Part shown: positions 36,933 through 47,277 of the stretch, piece by piece
Numbering within the stretch: position 1 is the first letter of the stretch
Layout: the number at the start of each line of letters is the position of its first letter
Source of the DNA: Halichondria panicea
Lineage: Eukaryota > Porifera > Demospongiae > Suberitida > Halichondriidae
Assembly (NCBI RefSeq): GCF_963675165.1
Contig: NC_087378.1
Location: 8,173,809-8,237,808 of the forward strand
Reading direction: 5' to 3'
Length of the DNA: 64,000 nucleotides
Notes under the pieces: model-generated
The model's input: only the letters and a program-made list of their open reading frames with translations
Told to the model about the DNA's origin: nothing
The model's database searches: none
Made by a program: the position numbers and the translations under genes

Positions 36933-39190
36933 ATGATGTTTCAAGCTGCTGCAGAGGTTATTGGGTTTCCAGTGGACCAGGTAAAGCTTACATAGAACAT
37001 ATTTAGTTTGAATATTTGTTTCTTTGTGTAGACTCGATACATAACTCTACTGCTCCTGTCGTACCCACTGGCCTATGTGTTCCGCTATGCCCTCCACCCC
37101 TCACACACATCACTCATCACACGTCACATCTTCTCTCTCTCATTCGGACTCCTCTTTGGCTTCCTCTGCTTTGGAAGGTGAGTGACCACTCCAACTTGTG
37201 TCCCGTGAAGTGAGCTCTACATCAATACACATCATTAATGTATTATGAATATCGTTAACGGTACAAAAGTCAATGGAAAAAATATGTTAGGCTGAATAGA
37301 ATGTGTGCTCAGGACAAGAAACTAAAAGAATGGCCTGATACATCACCCCCCCCCCCCCCCCCCCACACACACACACAGTCAGATGATTGTCTTGTTTGCT
37401 ATAATTGGAGTGTGCTATGCTATGCTTCAGTACCTCCCAGCCACTGTGGTACAAAGGTGATCTATATAATGTATCCTTGTACACTTTACTGCCTGTGTAT
37501 TCTGACTGCAGATACACAATGGTGTGGGCCATGGGCAGCATGAGTGCAGCTCACATCTACAGAATGATGACTGACTATGGAGGTTGGAGCCTGGACTTCA
37601 CTGGACCTCTCATGATCATAGTACAGAAGGTTACTCTGGTTGCATTTGCCCTACACGATGGTAAGTCCACTGGACCACCCACTCACTCGTGTACACAAAT
37701 GCCCACAGGCAAGGGTCGCAGTGACTCATCACTCAACCAGGACCAGAGAGAACAGAAGATTGATGTGTGTCCCTCTCCCCTGGAGTACTTTACCTACATC
37801 TTCAACTTCCACTCCTTCCTTGCTGGGCCTTCCTTTAGCATCAAGGACTTCCTTGCCTTTATGGACGGTTCTAATCTCAAGTTTTTGAACAATCCTAACC
37901 AGTTTGCCAAGGTAGATAAAGCAGCTAATGTTCACCTATATATTATATACTACCCCCTTCAGGCAAAAGAGCATGTCAGAGAGCCCTCAGCTGTCGTGAG
38001 TTCTAACTAATCTAGTTCTTTGTGCTGTGATTGCTTTCCTACAGTTTGCTGTTGTCTCCAAGCTTGTCTACTCTCTTGTGAGCATGGTTGGTTTCACAAT
38101 CCTAGCCAGTCGATACACTGAGGAGATGGCTATTGGTAAGAGCTCAGATATAATTATATTTGCACGTGTATGCTTCTGTTACCTACAGATCCCCAATACT
38201 CGATATTTGTCAGAACATACATTATCACTTTTGCCGTGCTTAAACATCGACTCAAGTATTATTTTGTGTGGTATATGGCGGACAGTATCAACAACTTGTG
38301 TGGGCTGGGTTTCAGTGGATATGATGAGAAGGGACAACCAAAGTGGGACATCACCACAAATGCATTTCCAACCAATGTTGAGCTGGCATCCAATCCCAGA
38401 GATATATTTGCCAACTGGAATATTTGTTCAGCAATATGGCTCAGAAGGTTTGGAATATTTATTGTATTTTCGTCTGACTACCCCCCCCCCCCACTAATAC
38501 AGAGTGTGCTATGAGAGAGTACCCTTCTCCCCAACCATCGCCACCTTTGCTCTGTCTGCCTGGTGGCATGGCTTCTATCCTGGCTACTATTTGTGCGGCC
38601 TGTTCTTCGGATTTACATCAGAAGCTGCACGAAAAGTGAGCGCGTAATTAATTTATTACTATGCTTCATGTTAGCATTGCATGGCCAATGTTTTGTTCAA
38701 AATCCCTGTTTTGGAAGCTTAACTTTGAGCACTCATAAGTTGAGTTAGGATCACAATAATTAATAGATGTATTTTTGTAAAAGCCTGTATGTACCATAAT
38801 ATTTCTTCCTCCATCCCCTGTATAGATGCGTCGACTGGTTCGGCCCCACTTCCAAAGCAGCCTCCTCCTCAAGTGGTCCTATGATGTCATAACGATGCTA
38901 CTCACTCGTCTGTATATGGATTACACTATTGCATCCTTTATTCTCATGTATATTGGGTCAGGGATGTTGTTCTGGAGGTGAGCTGTGTGTGTGTGGGTGG
39001 TGTCTGTATGCATATTGCATACTATCTTTCTTTGCTGCGTTGATAAATCTTCTATGCACTGTTTTACTGTTACAGCTATTTCTACTTCATCCCGAATATC
39101 ATTATCTTCGTGATTGTGTTCCTGTTTCCATCTGGCAAGAGTAAAGAGGGCAGAGAATCAAAGGAAACAAGACGACCAAAGGCAGACTGA
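36933..39190 (+). CDS. MBOAT1/2-like lysophospholipid acyltransferase, copy E
   Basis: Eleven exons: 36933-36980, 37032-37177, 37379-37456, 37512-37660, 37709-37911, 37963-37995, 38045-38135, 38189-38447, 38503-38635, 38826-38977, 39076-39190; 468 residues. The first five exons are almost identical to copies B and C, while exons 7 to 10 are clearly diverged (NAFPTNVELASNPRDIFANW). It keeps the ancestral 33-nt exon (AKEHVREPSAV) and the ten residues FLNNPNQFAK that B and C have lost, as copy A also has a separate small exon here. Catalytic Asn (NWNICSAIWLRR) and His ([11 protein letters not shown]) are present. A poly-C tract precedes the acceptors of exons 3 and 8. The C-terminus is basic (SKETRRPKAD). 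Confidence 0.94.
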
Positions 39191-39416
39191 GAGTGCAGTA
39201 CAATATAGAATATAGGATACCCCATACCCTACCCACACTCTAGTTATTCATTAGTATATTTACCAACTTCATATTTGGAGTGATACATACAATTTTCAGT
39301 TTTCTGAGTATTTACCAGGTTAATTGATTGTAATTATCTTCATTTTGCAAAAAGTTTATTATCGATCTTTACCTAATGTCAAATAGAACTTTATAGCAAC
39401 AAGAAGAGTTAGCGCT

Positions 39417-40580
39417 ATGGCTAGCCTCAGAGTAGGAATTGTTGGTCTACCAGACCAGATATCCATCTTGGTGCCTATACTGCAGTCCCTGAACGTCAGG
39501 GTGACAGCCATTTGGTGCAAGGGAAACGATACTCGTCGAAAACTCTCTGATAAATTGAATCTCCCCTTCCTACCTGGTGGTTTCCAAGATCTCCTAGTCT
39601 GCTCAGAAGTAGATCTGGTGTATGTTGCTACTGAACCTAGTCTACATGCCGAGCTAGCTGTGAAGGCTCTAACATCCGGCAAGCATTGCATCTGTCAAAA
39701 ACCACCGTCCACCTGTCGCAAAGAAGCTGAGAAGATGGTCTCTCTCTCTCGTTATTATCCTCTCGTTTGTTTGCTTGAAAGTCATCTTCGATTCGTACCT
39801 GCCATCAAGAAAATGAAGGAGCTCGTTTCTACGGGATATGTTGGTAAACCTTTGATCATTGAAGCACGAGTCGTGATGGGATCGCTGATACAGTCAGAGC
39901 CCTTCTCCTGGATGTGCGATCCATCAATGGGGGGTGGGGTGTTAAACTTGGTCGGCTCTCCAATCATCGATCTGGTGCTGTATGTGACTGGAGAGAAAGC
40001 ACAGAGAGTGCACGGACACACGAAGACCTTCACTCCACACACAGACAGTATACACGGCTATCGTACAGTCACTAGTGATGATTTCTGTGTGTTTCAGATG
40101 GAGTGTACAAACGGGTTGTCTGTGACAGTCACTCTGCACACACATCTAGTGGGGCAGTACAAGTTTGAATTCTCTGTCACAGGAACTAAAGACCACCTCT
40201 CTGTTAAAGGACTCAATCTCTATGGAAACAATGACACTATTTTGAAACAAGATGATACGGAATTTCGGTTCAGCAGTCGCGACTTATCTACGAAATTTCC
40301 TGCCGAGTTTTACCTTCCCTTTGTGCTGGGCTGCAAGGAACTGTTTAGTTCTCTCTCTGTAGAGTCCACTTCTAGTCAGCTGCTCACACCCTCGGCCACA
40401 TTCGAGGATGGACTTTACAATAGGACTGTGTTGGATTCCATTCACTTGTCTGCAGGGACAGGACAGTGGGTGGATGTGCCGGAGGAGGAGGGGAAGGAGG
40501 CAGAGTTGAACCCATTCTGGACCAAGATATCTACTCGTGGAGAAACTGACAAGCCATCTCCAAAACTCATGAGACCATAG
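39417..40580 (+). CDS. GFO/IDH/MocA-family oxidoreductase, GFOD1/2-like
   Basis: Intronless, 387 residues, the length of vertebrate GFOD1/2. Rossmann N-domain: MASLRVGIVGLPDQISILVP, then DLVYVATEPSLHAELAVKAL and GKHCICQKPPS. C-terminal beta-sheet domain with the GFOD hallmark GGGVLNLVGSPIIDLVLYVT, the segment VHGHTKTF, and TSDDFCVFQMECTNG. Vertebrate GFODs have TSDDFCTFQM at the same place. In ordinary family members the EKP motif carries a catalytic Lys. Here it is QKPPS, so the Lys is kept without the Glu. Substrate and cofactor use are unknown for the family. Lack of introns is unusual here and could reflect retroposition or an ancestrally single coding exon. Confidence 0.9.
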   Translation: MASLRVGIVGLPDQISILVPILQSLNVRVTAIWCKGNDTRRKLSDKLNLPFLPGGFQDLLVCSEVDLVYVATEPSLHAELAVKALTSGKHCICQKPPSTCRKEAEKMVSLSRYYPLVCLLESHLRFVPAIKKMKELVSTGYVGKPLIIEARVVMGSLIQSEPFSWMCDPSMGGGVLNLVGSPIIDLVLYVTGEKAQRVHGHTKTFTPHTDSIHGYRTVTSDDFCVFQMECTNGLSVTVTLHTHLVGQYKFEFSVTGTKDHLSVKGLNLYGNNDTILKQDDTEFRFSSRDLSTKFPAEFYLPFVLGCKELFSSLSVESTSSQLLTPSATFEDGLYNRTVLDSIHLSAGTGQWVDVPEEEGKEAELNPFWTKISTRGETDKPSPKLMRP

Positions 40581-40655
40581 CTTCTGATAATTATTCATTG
40601 TGCAGTTGTATCCATTCATTTGCTTATGACAATTGTTTACCCATATCCATAAACT

Positions 40656-40740
40656 AATGTGAACCTCTCCTGAGTCACAGCATGGTCACTGTTAATAATG
40701 TGAACCTCTCCTGAGTCACAGCATGGTCACTGTTAATAAT
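40656..40740. repeat. Direct duplication ~42 bp
   Basis: Two copies of a segment starting aatgtgaacctctcctgagt and ending ctgttaataatg. Confidence 0.85.
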
Positions 40741-41029
40741 GAAAGCAGTGGGTGCTGAAGCTACATAACATAAAGCTACTAAAGCTTTTTATACACACAT
40801 TATATTATAGATTTGCTGCATGCAGGCAGAATCTTCAGTCTCAGCTCAGATATTATGCACAAAGATCCTTCACACGTCTTCAGTGCGGCCTGGGATCGAG
40901 GCTAAAAGATCCCCTTCCTCCTACGTTTTTGACTTTGTTGCAGTTCACCCATGTAGCATGTGGGTTATAAACCGGGGCTCAGGAGCTAGCTGTAGGTGGG
41001 TGGCCGGGAAACCGGCCGTAACTCACTTT

Positions 41030-41250
41030 CCTGTAGTCTTTCATTGTGATAGTCAACAGGTCTCCTGTAGTCTTTCATTAGATCACAGCCCTCCTGTAGT
41101 CTTTCATTAGATCACAGCCCTCCTGTAGTCTTTCATTGTGATAGTCAACAGCAGCCCTTCCTGTAGTCTTTCATTAGATCACAGCCCTCCTGTAGTCTTT
41201 CATTAGATCACAGCCCTCGGCCTGTAGTCTTTCATTGTGATAGTCAACAG
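41030..41250. repeat. ~29-bp minisatellite with two alternating variants
   Basis: Units begin cctgtagtctttcatt and continue either agatcacagccct or gtgatagtcaacag. About seven copies alternate, with related fragments to 41540. Confidence 0.9.
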
Positions 41251-42194
41251 CCCCGGCTACAGTGGTAGTTTTTTTTTTTTATAAAAGAAGTTTATGTCAA
41301 TAATAGGGCAAAGGTACACAGATACAGTTGCAAAAAAATCCGTTCCATGGAAACTTCTTTCAACAATTTTTAAGAGTTGCATAGCCTGGAAGTGAAAGTG
41401 AGCATGCAGATGCTCACTTTCCTGCTGCCTTTCATTAGGTATTAGGTAACAGCGGCTATCACAATGAAAGGTAGTCTTTCATTAGACAACAGCCCTCCGC
41501 TGCCTTTCATTAGGTAACAGCCCTCCTGTAGCCTCCAGCTACAGTGGTAGTTTTGCTAAAAAAAATTTCTGAGAAAAACACAACACACTCGTAAGCAAAA
41601 CTTGGTAAGAAAACGCAACAACCTGAAAGGAGTTGTGTGAAAAGTATTAGAGTAGGAACTAGTTAGTCAAGTAGGAACTTTATATTTGATTGATGCACTA
41701 TTAAACTAACATAATCGTTTATTGTTTGCCAACTGCAATAGTGAGTGGTGGCTCTGAGAACTTACTTCTTGTACCCGAGCAGCTGGCGAGACCACCCCTC
41801 TTTAGTTCACCTGAGAGAGAAGAGGTAATGATCTTGAGCATAACAGATCACTGCTTGTATTAATTGCATTAATTACAAGTAAAATAATTATAAGTAATGA
41901 GTTTCAGTATTATAATTTTTCCATGGTAAATAGCTAAAAATAAAAGACCCATGTTGTTTTGATTCGATTTTAAGCCGCGGTATGATAATTCCGTAAGTAG
42001 GCGTAGTCTAGGATGTTGAGGGTGGGCGTGACGAGACATCAAAGCATTATTAATGAGTGGAGCTCGAGCAAAGGCTACTGCACTGGCCGGCTGGAGATCC
42101 TGTCATCACAGCATCAAAGAAGCACTACTAACTACCATAGGAAGCGCCCAAAAGCCTGCCAACATCCGCCGGTTAGCTGTGTCAAGCCATCATC

Positions 42195-45100
42195 ATGGGA
42201 GGAACTTCTTCAACCATTAGTGGCAGTTCAACAGACCCGCAGCCTCAAGCAGTAGCAGACAACATGGCAGAGTATGTGGAGGCAGTAGTTGGGAAAGCAT
42301 CAGAGTTTGGAGACAATGAGTGAGTAAGAACTGATAGACAGACAATGACAGACTATATTGTTTTGGTGCTGACCACACGTTCTGATCACACGTACTTAAC
42401 CTTGCAGTAGCATATCGTATATCAGGTTTCAAATGGGACGTTCTTTTGATTGCGAACTACAGGTAGAAACGCAGAGTGAGCATGCTCGTGCAATTTCCAT
42501 GCTTTGCATTCAATTCGTTAGAAAGGCAATCAGGCTTGTACAGTGTCATACAATCAATTAACCTCGCATCCAAAACCTGATATATGATACTGGCAATAGC
42601 TCCATTGACAAAGCTTATGAGTATGGTATAAATATCCCATTGCTCCTCAGGATGCGTGAGGTGGAGCTGGGAGAGTCCAAGGCTCTAGTGATTAAGCACG
42701 ATGGTCAGTTCTCAGCCATTGGACACAAGTGCTCTCATTACGGGGCTCCGCTCATCAAAGGTTACCTTGGCAACGGACGAGTGCGGTGTCCATGGCACGG
42801 AGCTTGTTTCAACATCAAGAGTGGTGACATTGAAGACTTTCCAGGTCTCGATGGAGTCCCTAGTTTCCAGGTATAGTGGTTGGCAATGTTTGTACCAGAG
42901 CAGTATAAACAGGACGATATTGATTCCTGTAATACACCTTGTATACAAGGGTGATTATTTTGTTTTGGTTTGTTTCAGTAGCCATCAATATAGTGTCTGC
43001 ACACAATAGACCACAGAGCATGCCACCACATCCTTGACAGCATATATAGACTTCACCAGATGTTTGGACCCCCACACATCACACCTCCCCCACACACACA
43101 CACCTCACACACCTCACAGGTTCAAGTGGAGGGAGATGATGTGGTGGTGAAGGCAGACAAAGCTTCACTGACTAACTTCAGACGTACTATGACAATGTGC
43201 CCGGCTGATCCTCAAGAGGACCAGAGAGTGTTTGTCTGTGTAGGCGGAGGTATGTTTACTAGCTAATGAATGTGTTGTGACAGGGATCACTAAGTGTGCT
43301 ATTGAGTGTCTCAAGAGGCTATTGTATTTACTATTATCAAAAGGAAATGGTTAAAAGAGCTCCTGAAAATTATAAAATTATTGAAATTTGGATCAGGTAT
43401 GGCTGTCCAAAGATGCCACTGCATTGTAATAAGTTCCATGCTTACTGAGTTCTCACATGCTCGTTGCTTTAATTACAGGGGCTGCCTCTTTGGAGTGTGC
43501 CGAGACGCTGAGACAAGAAGGGTTCAAAGGTCGTATCATCCTCGCCACCAAAGAATCTGATCTCCCATATGACCGGCCAAAGTTGAGCAAAGTAAGGCTG
43601 CTACATTAACTGGAGGGTAGTCTAATACCTCTCCCCCCTCAGGCACTAACGTTCAGTGGTGCTGACTTAGCTCTGAGATCAGCTGACTTCTACAGCAGTA
43701 ATAACATCGAGGTGCTACTCAGCACTGAGATGACTGGACTGGACCTCACTCAACACAGCATTACCTTTGCCAATGGAGAGACACAGAAATATGACAACCT
43801 ACTACTGGCCACAGGCTCTAAGTAAGCACCCCAGGCTAAGCTACAATAATTATACATTGTGCCTGTGTGTCCATGCATGCATATCTCATCTGTCCATGGA
43901 ACACTTAACCCCTGTCTCTTAAGCCACACCCCTTTATTGGGGTGGGTGGGCCCTTTAGCTCATACCCTCTCAAACGCACTGTTGTGGTGCGGATACACGT
44001 AACACTGACAGCCTCGAGCTTTCACCCCCGCTAGGCCGAGGTCGTTACCCATCCCCGGGTTCCAATTGGACAATGTGTTCCTATTGAGGGACCCTGCTCA
44101 GGGTAACAAGATTGCTGAGTCAGCAGTTGGGAAGAATGTGGTCATCATTGGAACATCCTTCATCGGTCAGTACACCACCTGTATTATTGTTAACTGTACA
44201 GTACTGCAGGCCTCTGTTAGGCTTTGAGACAATTTTTTTTAACAAGTAATATTTTTGCATTCTGAGCTGAATGTTACTGCATGTACCTAAAGTGCTTCTT
44301 TGAATAGCTACCAGCTGTGAAAATGCCAACAGGTCTACACTGTTTTGTTGTTAACCATTCTTTATTAGTGAGTGAGTGTGATATTCACCCCCCCTTGCCC
44401 TGTAGGCATGGAAGTGGCTGCCTACCTGAGTAACAAGGCTGCCAGTGTTGCATGTATCGACCTCACAGCTGTACCGTTTGAGAGGGTACTGGGGGAGAGG
44501 GTGGGCAAAATGCTCCAGACTATGCACGAGGAGAAGGGAGTCAAGTTCTACTTGGGATCAGGAGTTAAGGAGATTGTTGGGGACGAGGGAAAGGTCACAG
44601 GGGTCATGCTGCCATCAGGGGAGACGTTAGAAGCTGATGTGGTCGTCGCTGGTGTTGGTAAGACTCAGAAGAATACCACACGCTGGTTGGTCCCACTGGT
44701 CGGTCCCACTGAGTGTGTGTGTGTGTGTGCGCGTGTGTGTGTGTATGAGGAAGCTTTTGTACTAGACAGCCTGTCCTCTATGCCATTAACTTTTACTATT
44801 AGTTCACAAATTCAATTATAAAACATTATACCAATTAAGATTGCATTCCAAAACTAATGCTATATTCTAAAGTGCTACTCTATTCCTACATGTACAGGTG
44901 TTGTGCCTGCCACAGAGTTCCTCAAGGACTCTGGTGTCCCCATGACCCCACGAGGGGAGGTCATAGTAGACAAGGTCAGTTAGCTAGGTTGGTTGTGCAG
45001 TGCATGCGTGCACATGTCCCAGCCTGTTCATACAGCGTGTAATTCTTTACCTGCTGATCGATAGACTAAGTTAACTTTGCAGTGTGTACATGCATTTGCT

Positions 45101-46591
45101 GTAACTGTTTGATGTGCAGCACATGATGGCCACTGATGGAGTGTTTGCAGCTGGTGACATTGCTCGCTTCCACTTACCTCTCATCAATGGAGACACTAAT
45201 ATTGGACACTGGCAGCTGGCTCACAACCATGGTACCACACACACACACACACACACACTAAGCTAGAGTAGCTGGCTCACAACCATGGTATCACACACAC
45301 ACACACTAAGCTAGAGTAGCTGGCTCACAACCATGGTACCACACACACACACACACACACTAAGCTAGAGTAGCTGGCTCACAACCATGGTACCACACAC
45401 ACACACACTAAGCTAGAGTAGCTGGCTCACAACCATGGTACCACACACACACACACACACTAAGCTAGAGTAGCTGGCTCACAACCATGGTACCACACAC
45501 ACTAAGCTAGAGTAGCTGGCTCACAACCATGGTACCACACACACACACACACACACACTAAGCTAGAGTAGCTGGCTCACAACCATGGTACCACACACAC
45601 ACACACTAAGCTAGAGTAGCTGGCTCACAACCATGGTACCACACACATACACACACATACACACACACTAAGCTAGAGTAGCTGGCTCACAACCATGGTA
45701 CCACACACACACACACACACTAAGCTAGAGTAGCTGGCTCACAACCATGGTAGAGTATAGTAAAGCAATTCATGTGCCTAATTGAGATCACCAGAAACAT
45801 GTACTGTGGACTGATTACTGGCCAAGCCATCCTTCCTTCAATGTTTTCCTTCCTTCTACATGTGTGTATCTCTTCCCATGTTTCTATGCTTTCTGGTTTA
45901 TGCTTTACATATGTCCACACTTGTACCCCCCGCACTATATACACGTATAACTACCCCCCACACACTACACGTGTAACTACCCCCCACACACTACACGTGT
46001 AACTACCCCCCACACACTACACGTGTAACTACCCCCCACACACACTACACATGTAACTACCCCCACACACTACACGTGTAACTACCCCCCACACACACTA
46101 CACGTGTAACTACCCCCCACACACTGACAGGTCGAGTGGCAGCTCGCAACATGTTGGGTCGTGAGGAGGAGTTCAATAGCATCCCTTACTTCTGGACAGT
46201 GCAGTACGGGAAGAGTGTCCGCTATTGTGGCCACGCCCTCTCGTGGGACGAGATCATCTACAATGGCAGTCCAGAGGAGAACAAGTTTGCAGCATTCTAT
46301 GTCAAGTGAGTCAGGTCAACATTTTGTCTATTCTTTTTTGCAGCAGATTTCTTTGCATTTGTAGACAATAATACTTATAACTTTTTGCTTACAGGGATGA
46401 CAAGGTTATGGCCGTGTCCAGTCTGAACTTTGACCCCGTAGTGTCTCAATGTGCAGAGCTCATGTACCAAGGCCGAATGCCCAGTGGAGCGCAACTCAGG
46501 TAACTATGGCAATAATGTACGAGACCACACCTCTCATACGAGTGCCTCTCTTCCTTGCAGGGACAACCCAGATGTTGCCGCCTACATTTAA
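42195..46591 (+). CDS. AIFM3: Apoptosis-inducing factor 3 (AIF-like, Rieske plus FAD oxidoreductase)
   Basis: Twelve exons: 42195-42319, 42651-42870, 43120-43249, 43479-43591, 43643-43821, 44035-44165, 44406-44657, 44898-44974, 45120-45231, 46131-46305, 46395-46499, 46561-46591; 549 residues. Start MGGTSSTIS is a good N-myristoylation signal, as in human AIFM3 (MGGC...). The Rieske [2Fe-2S] domain has [15 protein letters not shown] and [12 protein letters not shown] (C-x-H and C-x-x-H), then [13 protein letters not shown]-type FAD/NAD domains: [54 protein letters not shown] and [10 protein letters not shown]. The FAD motif at exons 3-4 reads [16 protein letters not shown]. It is probably an oxidoreductase with a pro-apoptotic link. 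The ninth intron contains the unusual splice-donor minisatellite described separately. It is convergent with the PHD gene. Confidence 0.95.
45216..45752 (+). repeat. Minisatellite whose unit includes an exon end and 5' splice site
   Basis: Eleven copies of gctggctcacaaccatggta are spaced 40-60 bp apart, separated by (ac)n and taagctagagta. The first copy is the genuine end of AIFM3 exon 9 and its donor. Ten more copies lie in the intron. Confidence 0.97.
45935..46128. repeat. ~27-bp minisatellite next to AIFM3 exon 10 acceptor
   Basis: About seven units of cacactacacgtgtaactacc with C-run length variation, ending directly before the acceptor of exon 10. Confidence 0.9.
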
Positions 46592-46771
46592 TCAATCTGA
46601 ACTATCTAAACAACTGCCGTAGTATTTTTTGATCAAGACACAAATATGAATTTCCGAATTTACAGTAAAAGTTATAATAATTATATACATTTGTACTACT
46701 AAATGAGGAAAATAATTAATAGTTGAGAAAAAGAATGGAATGAAATAAAAAAGTATTGATTAATTAAAGTG

Positions 46772-46777
46772 TTTATT
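46772..46777 (-). terminator. AATAAA overlapping the stop codon of the PHD-only gene
   Basis: On the minus strand the TAA stop is part of AATAAA, as in AP5S1. Confidence 0.45.
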
Positions 46778-47158
46778 TCCTGGAGACCATTTTGATGGTA
46801 GGGACGGCCTTGCTTCCGACACAAGTATCACATGCCCACTCGGCTGACTCCTCAGCTGTCAGGAGATCATAGGCAGGTCGACTCATACCAGTACAGCCTC
46901 TGTGATACCACTGCTCACATCCACTCTCACAGTATACTGCCTCATGGTCGTCATGGACCTGCAGGGAGCAGGGGGGGGCTCTATCACACATACATACAGT
47001 CAGTATAGCACTTATATAGCTAGCTAGCTCACCTCTTTCCCACATCCTCCACAAGGGAACTTGTCTGAACCTCGTCCTCCACTGCCATTGATCTAGGCGC
47101 ATAAAGTAACAGAATGGAAGCACTACACACATACACAAAGACTCACCTCAGACGCCAT
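46773..47158 (-). CDS. Pygopus-type PHD finger protein, PHD domain only
   Basis: Three exons, 47147-47158, 47033-47092, 46773-46958, give 85 residues. After MASEINGSGGRGSDKF comes a C4HC3 PHD finger: PCGGCGKEVHDD, AVYCESGCEQWYHRGCTGMS, then DLLTAEESAEWACDTC. Its closest match by recall is the Pygopus PHD (PCGVCRSEVNDD..., WFHRECTGMT..., WACDLC), which binds H3K4me and the BCL9 HD1 in Wnt/beta-catenin transcription. No NHD (NPF) segment is encoded and the next gene starts only 119 bp upstream, so a longer N-terminus would have to come from far away. The tiny first exon is supported by phase and a GT donor but is the weakest part. Confidence 0.8.
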
Positions 47159-47277
47159 TGTCTCTCAGCTCCTTTGAACCTAGTCCAATGGTAGGTTCCA
47201 TTTGGAAATGGAGAAAATTTCCACGAGGTACACAGTGCAGTACAGGTGAATAAAAGCTTTCTTTTGTATAGACAAGA
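47159..47277. promoter_or_regulatory. 119-bp divergent promoter between PHD gene (-) and UBR5 (+)
   Basis: Defined by two divergent start codons. No recognised core element. Confidence 0.5.

Larger units (their letters stand above)
40581..42194. other. Repeat-rich intergenic region between GFOD-like and AIFM3
   Basis: No supported exon. It holds a duplicated ~55-bp unit (40650-40740), a ~29-bp minisatellite (41030-41250) with a degenerate continuation to about 41540, and AT-rich sequence. The AIFM3 promoter should lie in its last few hundred bases. Confidence 0.7.

Noticed and set aside
41030-41250. Regularly spaced repeats with alternating inserts, resembling repeat-spacer structure
   Set aside because: The inserts are only two recurring variants, so this is a compound minisatellite.
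42013-42255. 80-codon ORF upstream of AIFM3
   Set aside because: Overlaps the AIFM3 start in another frame, with no domain or splice support.
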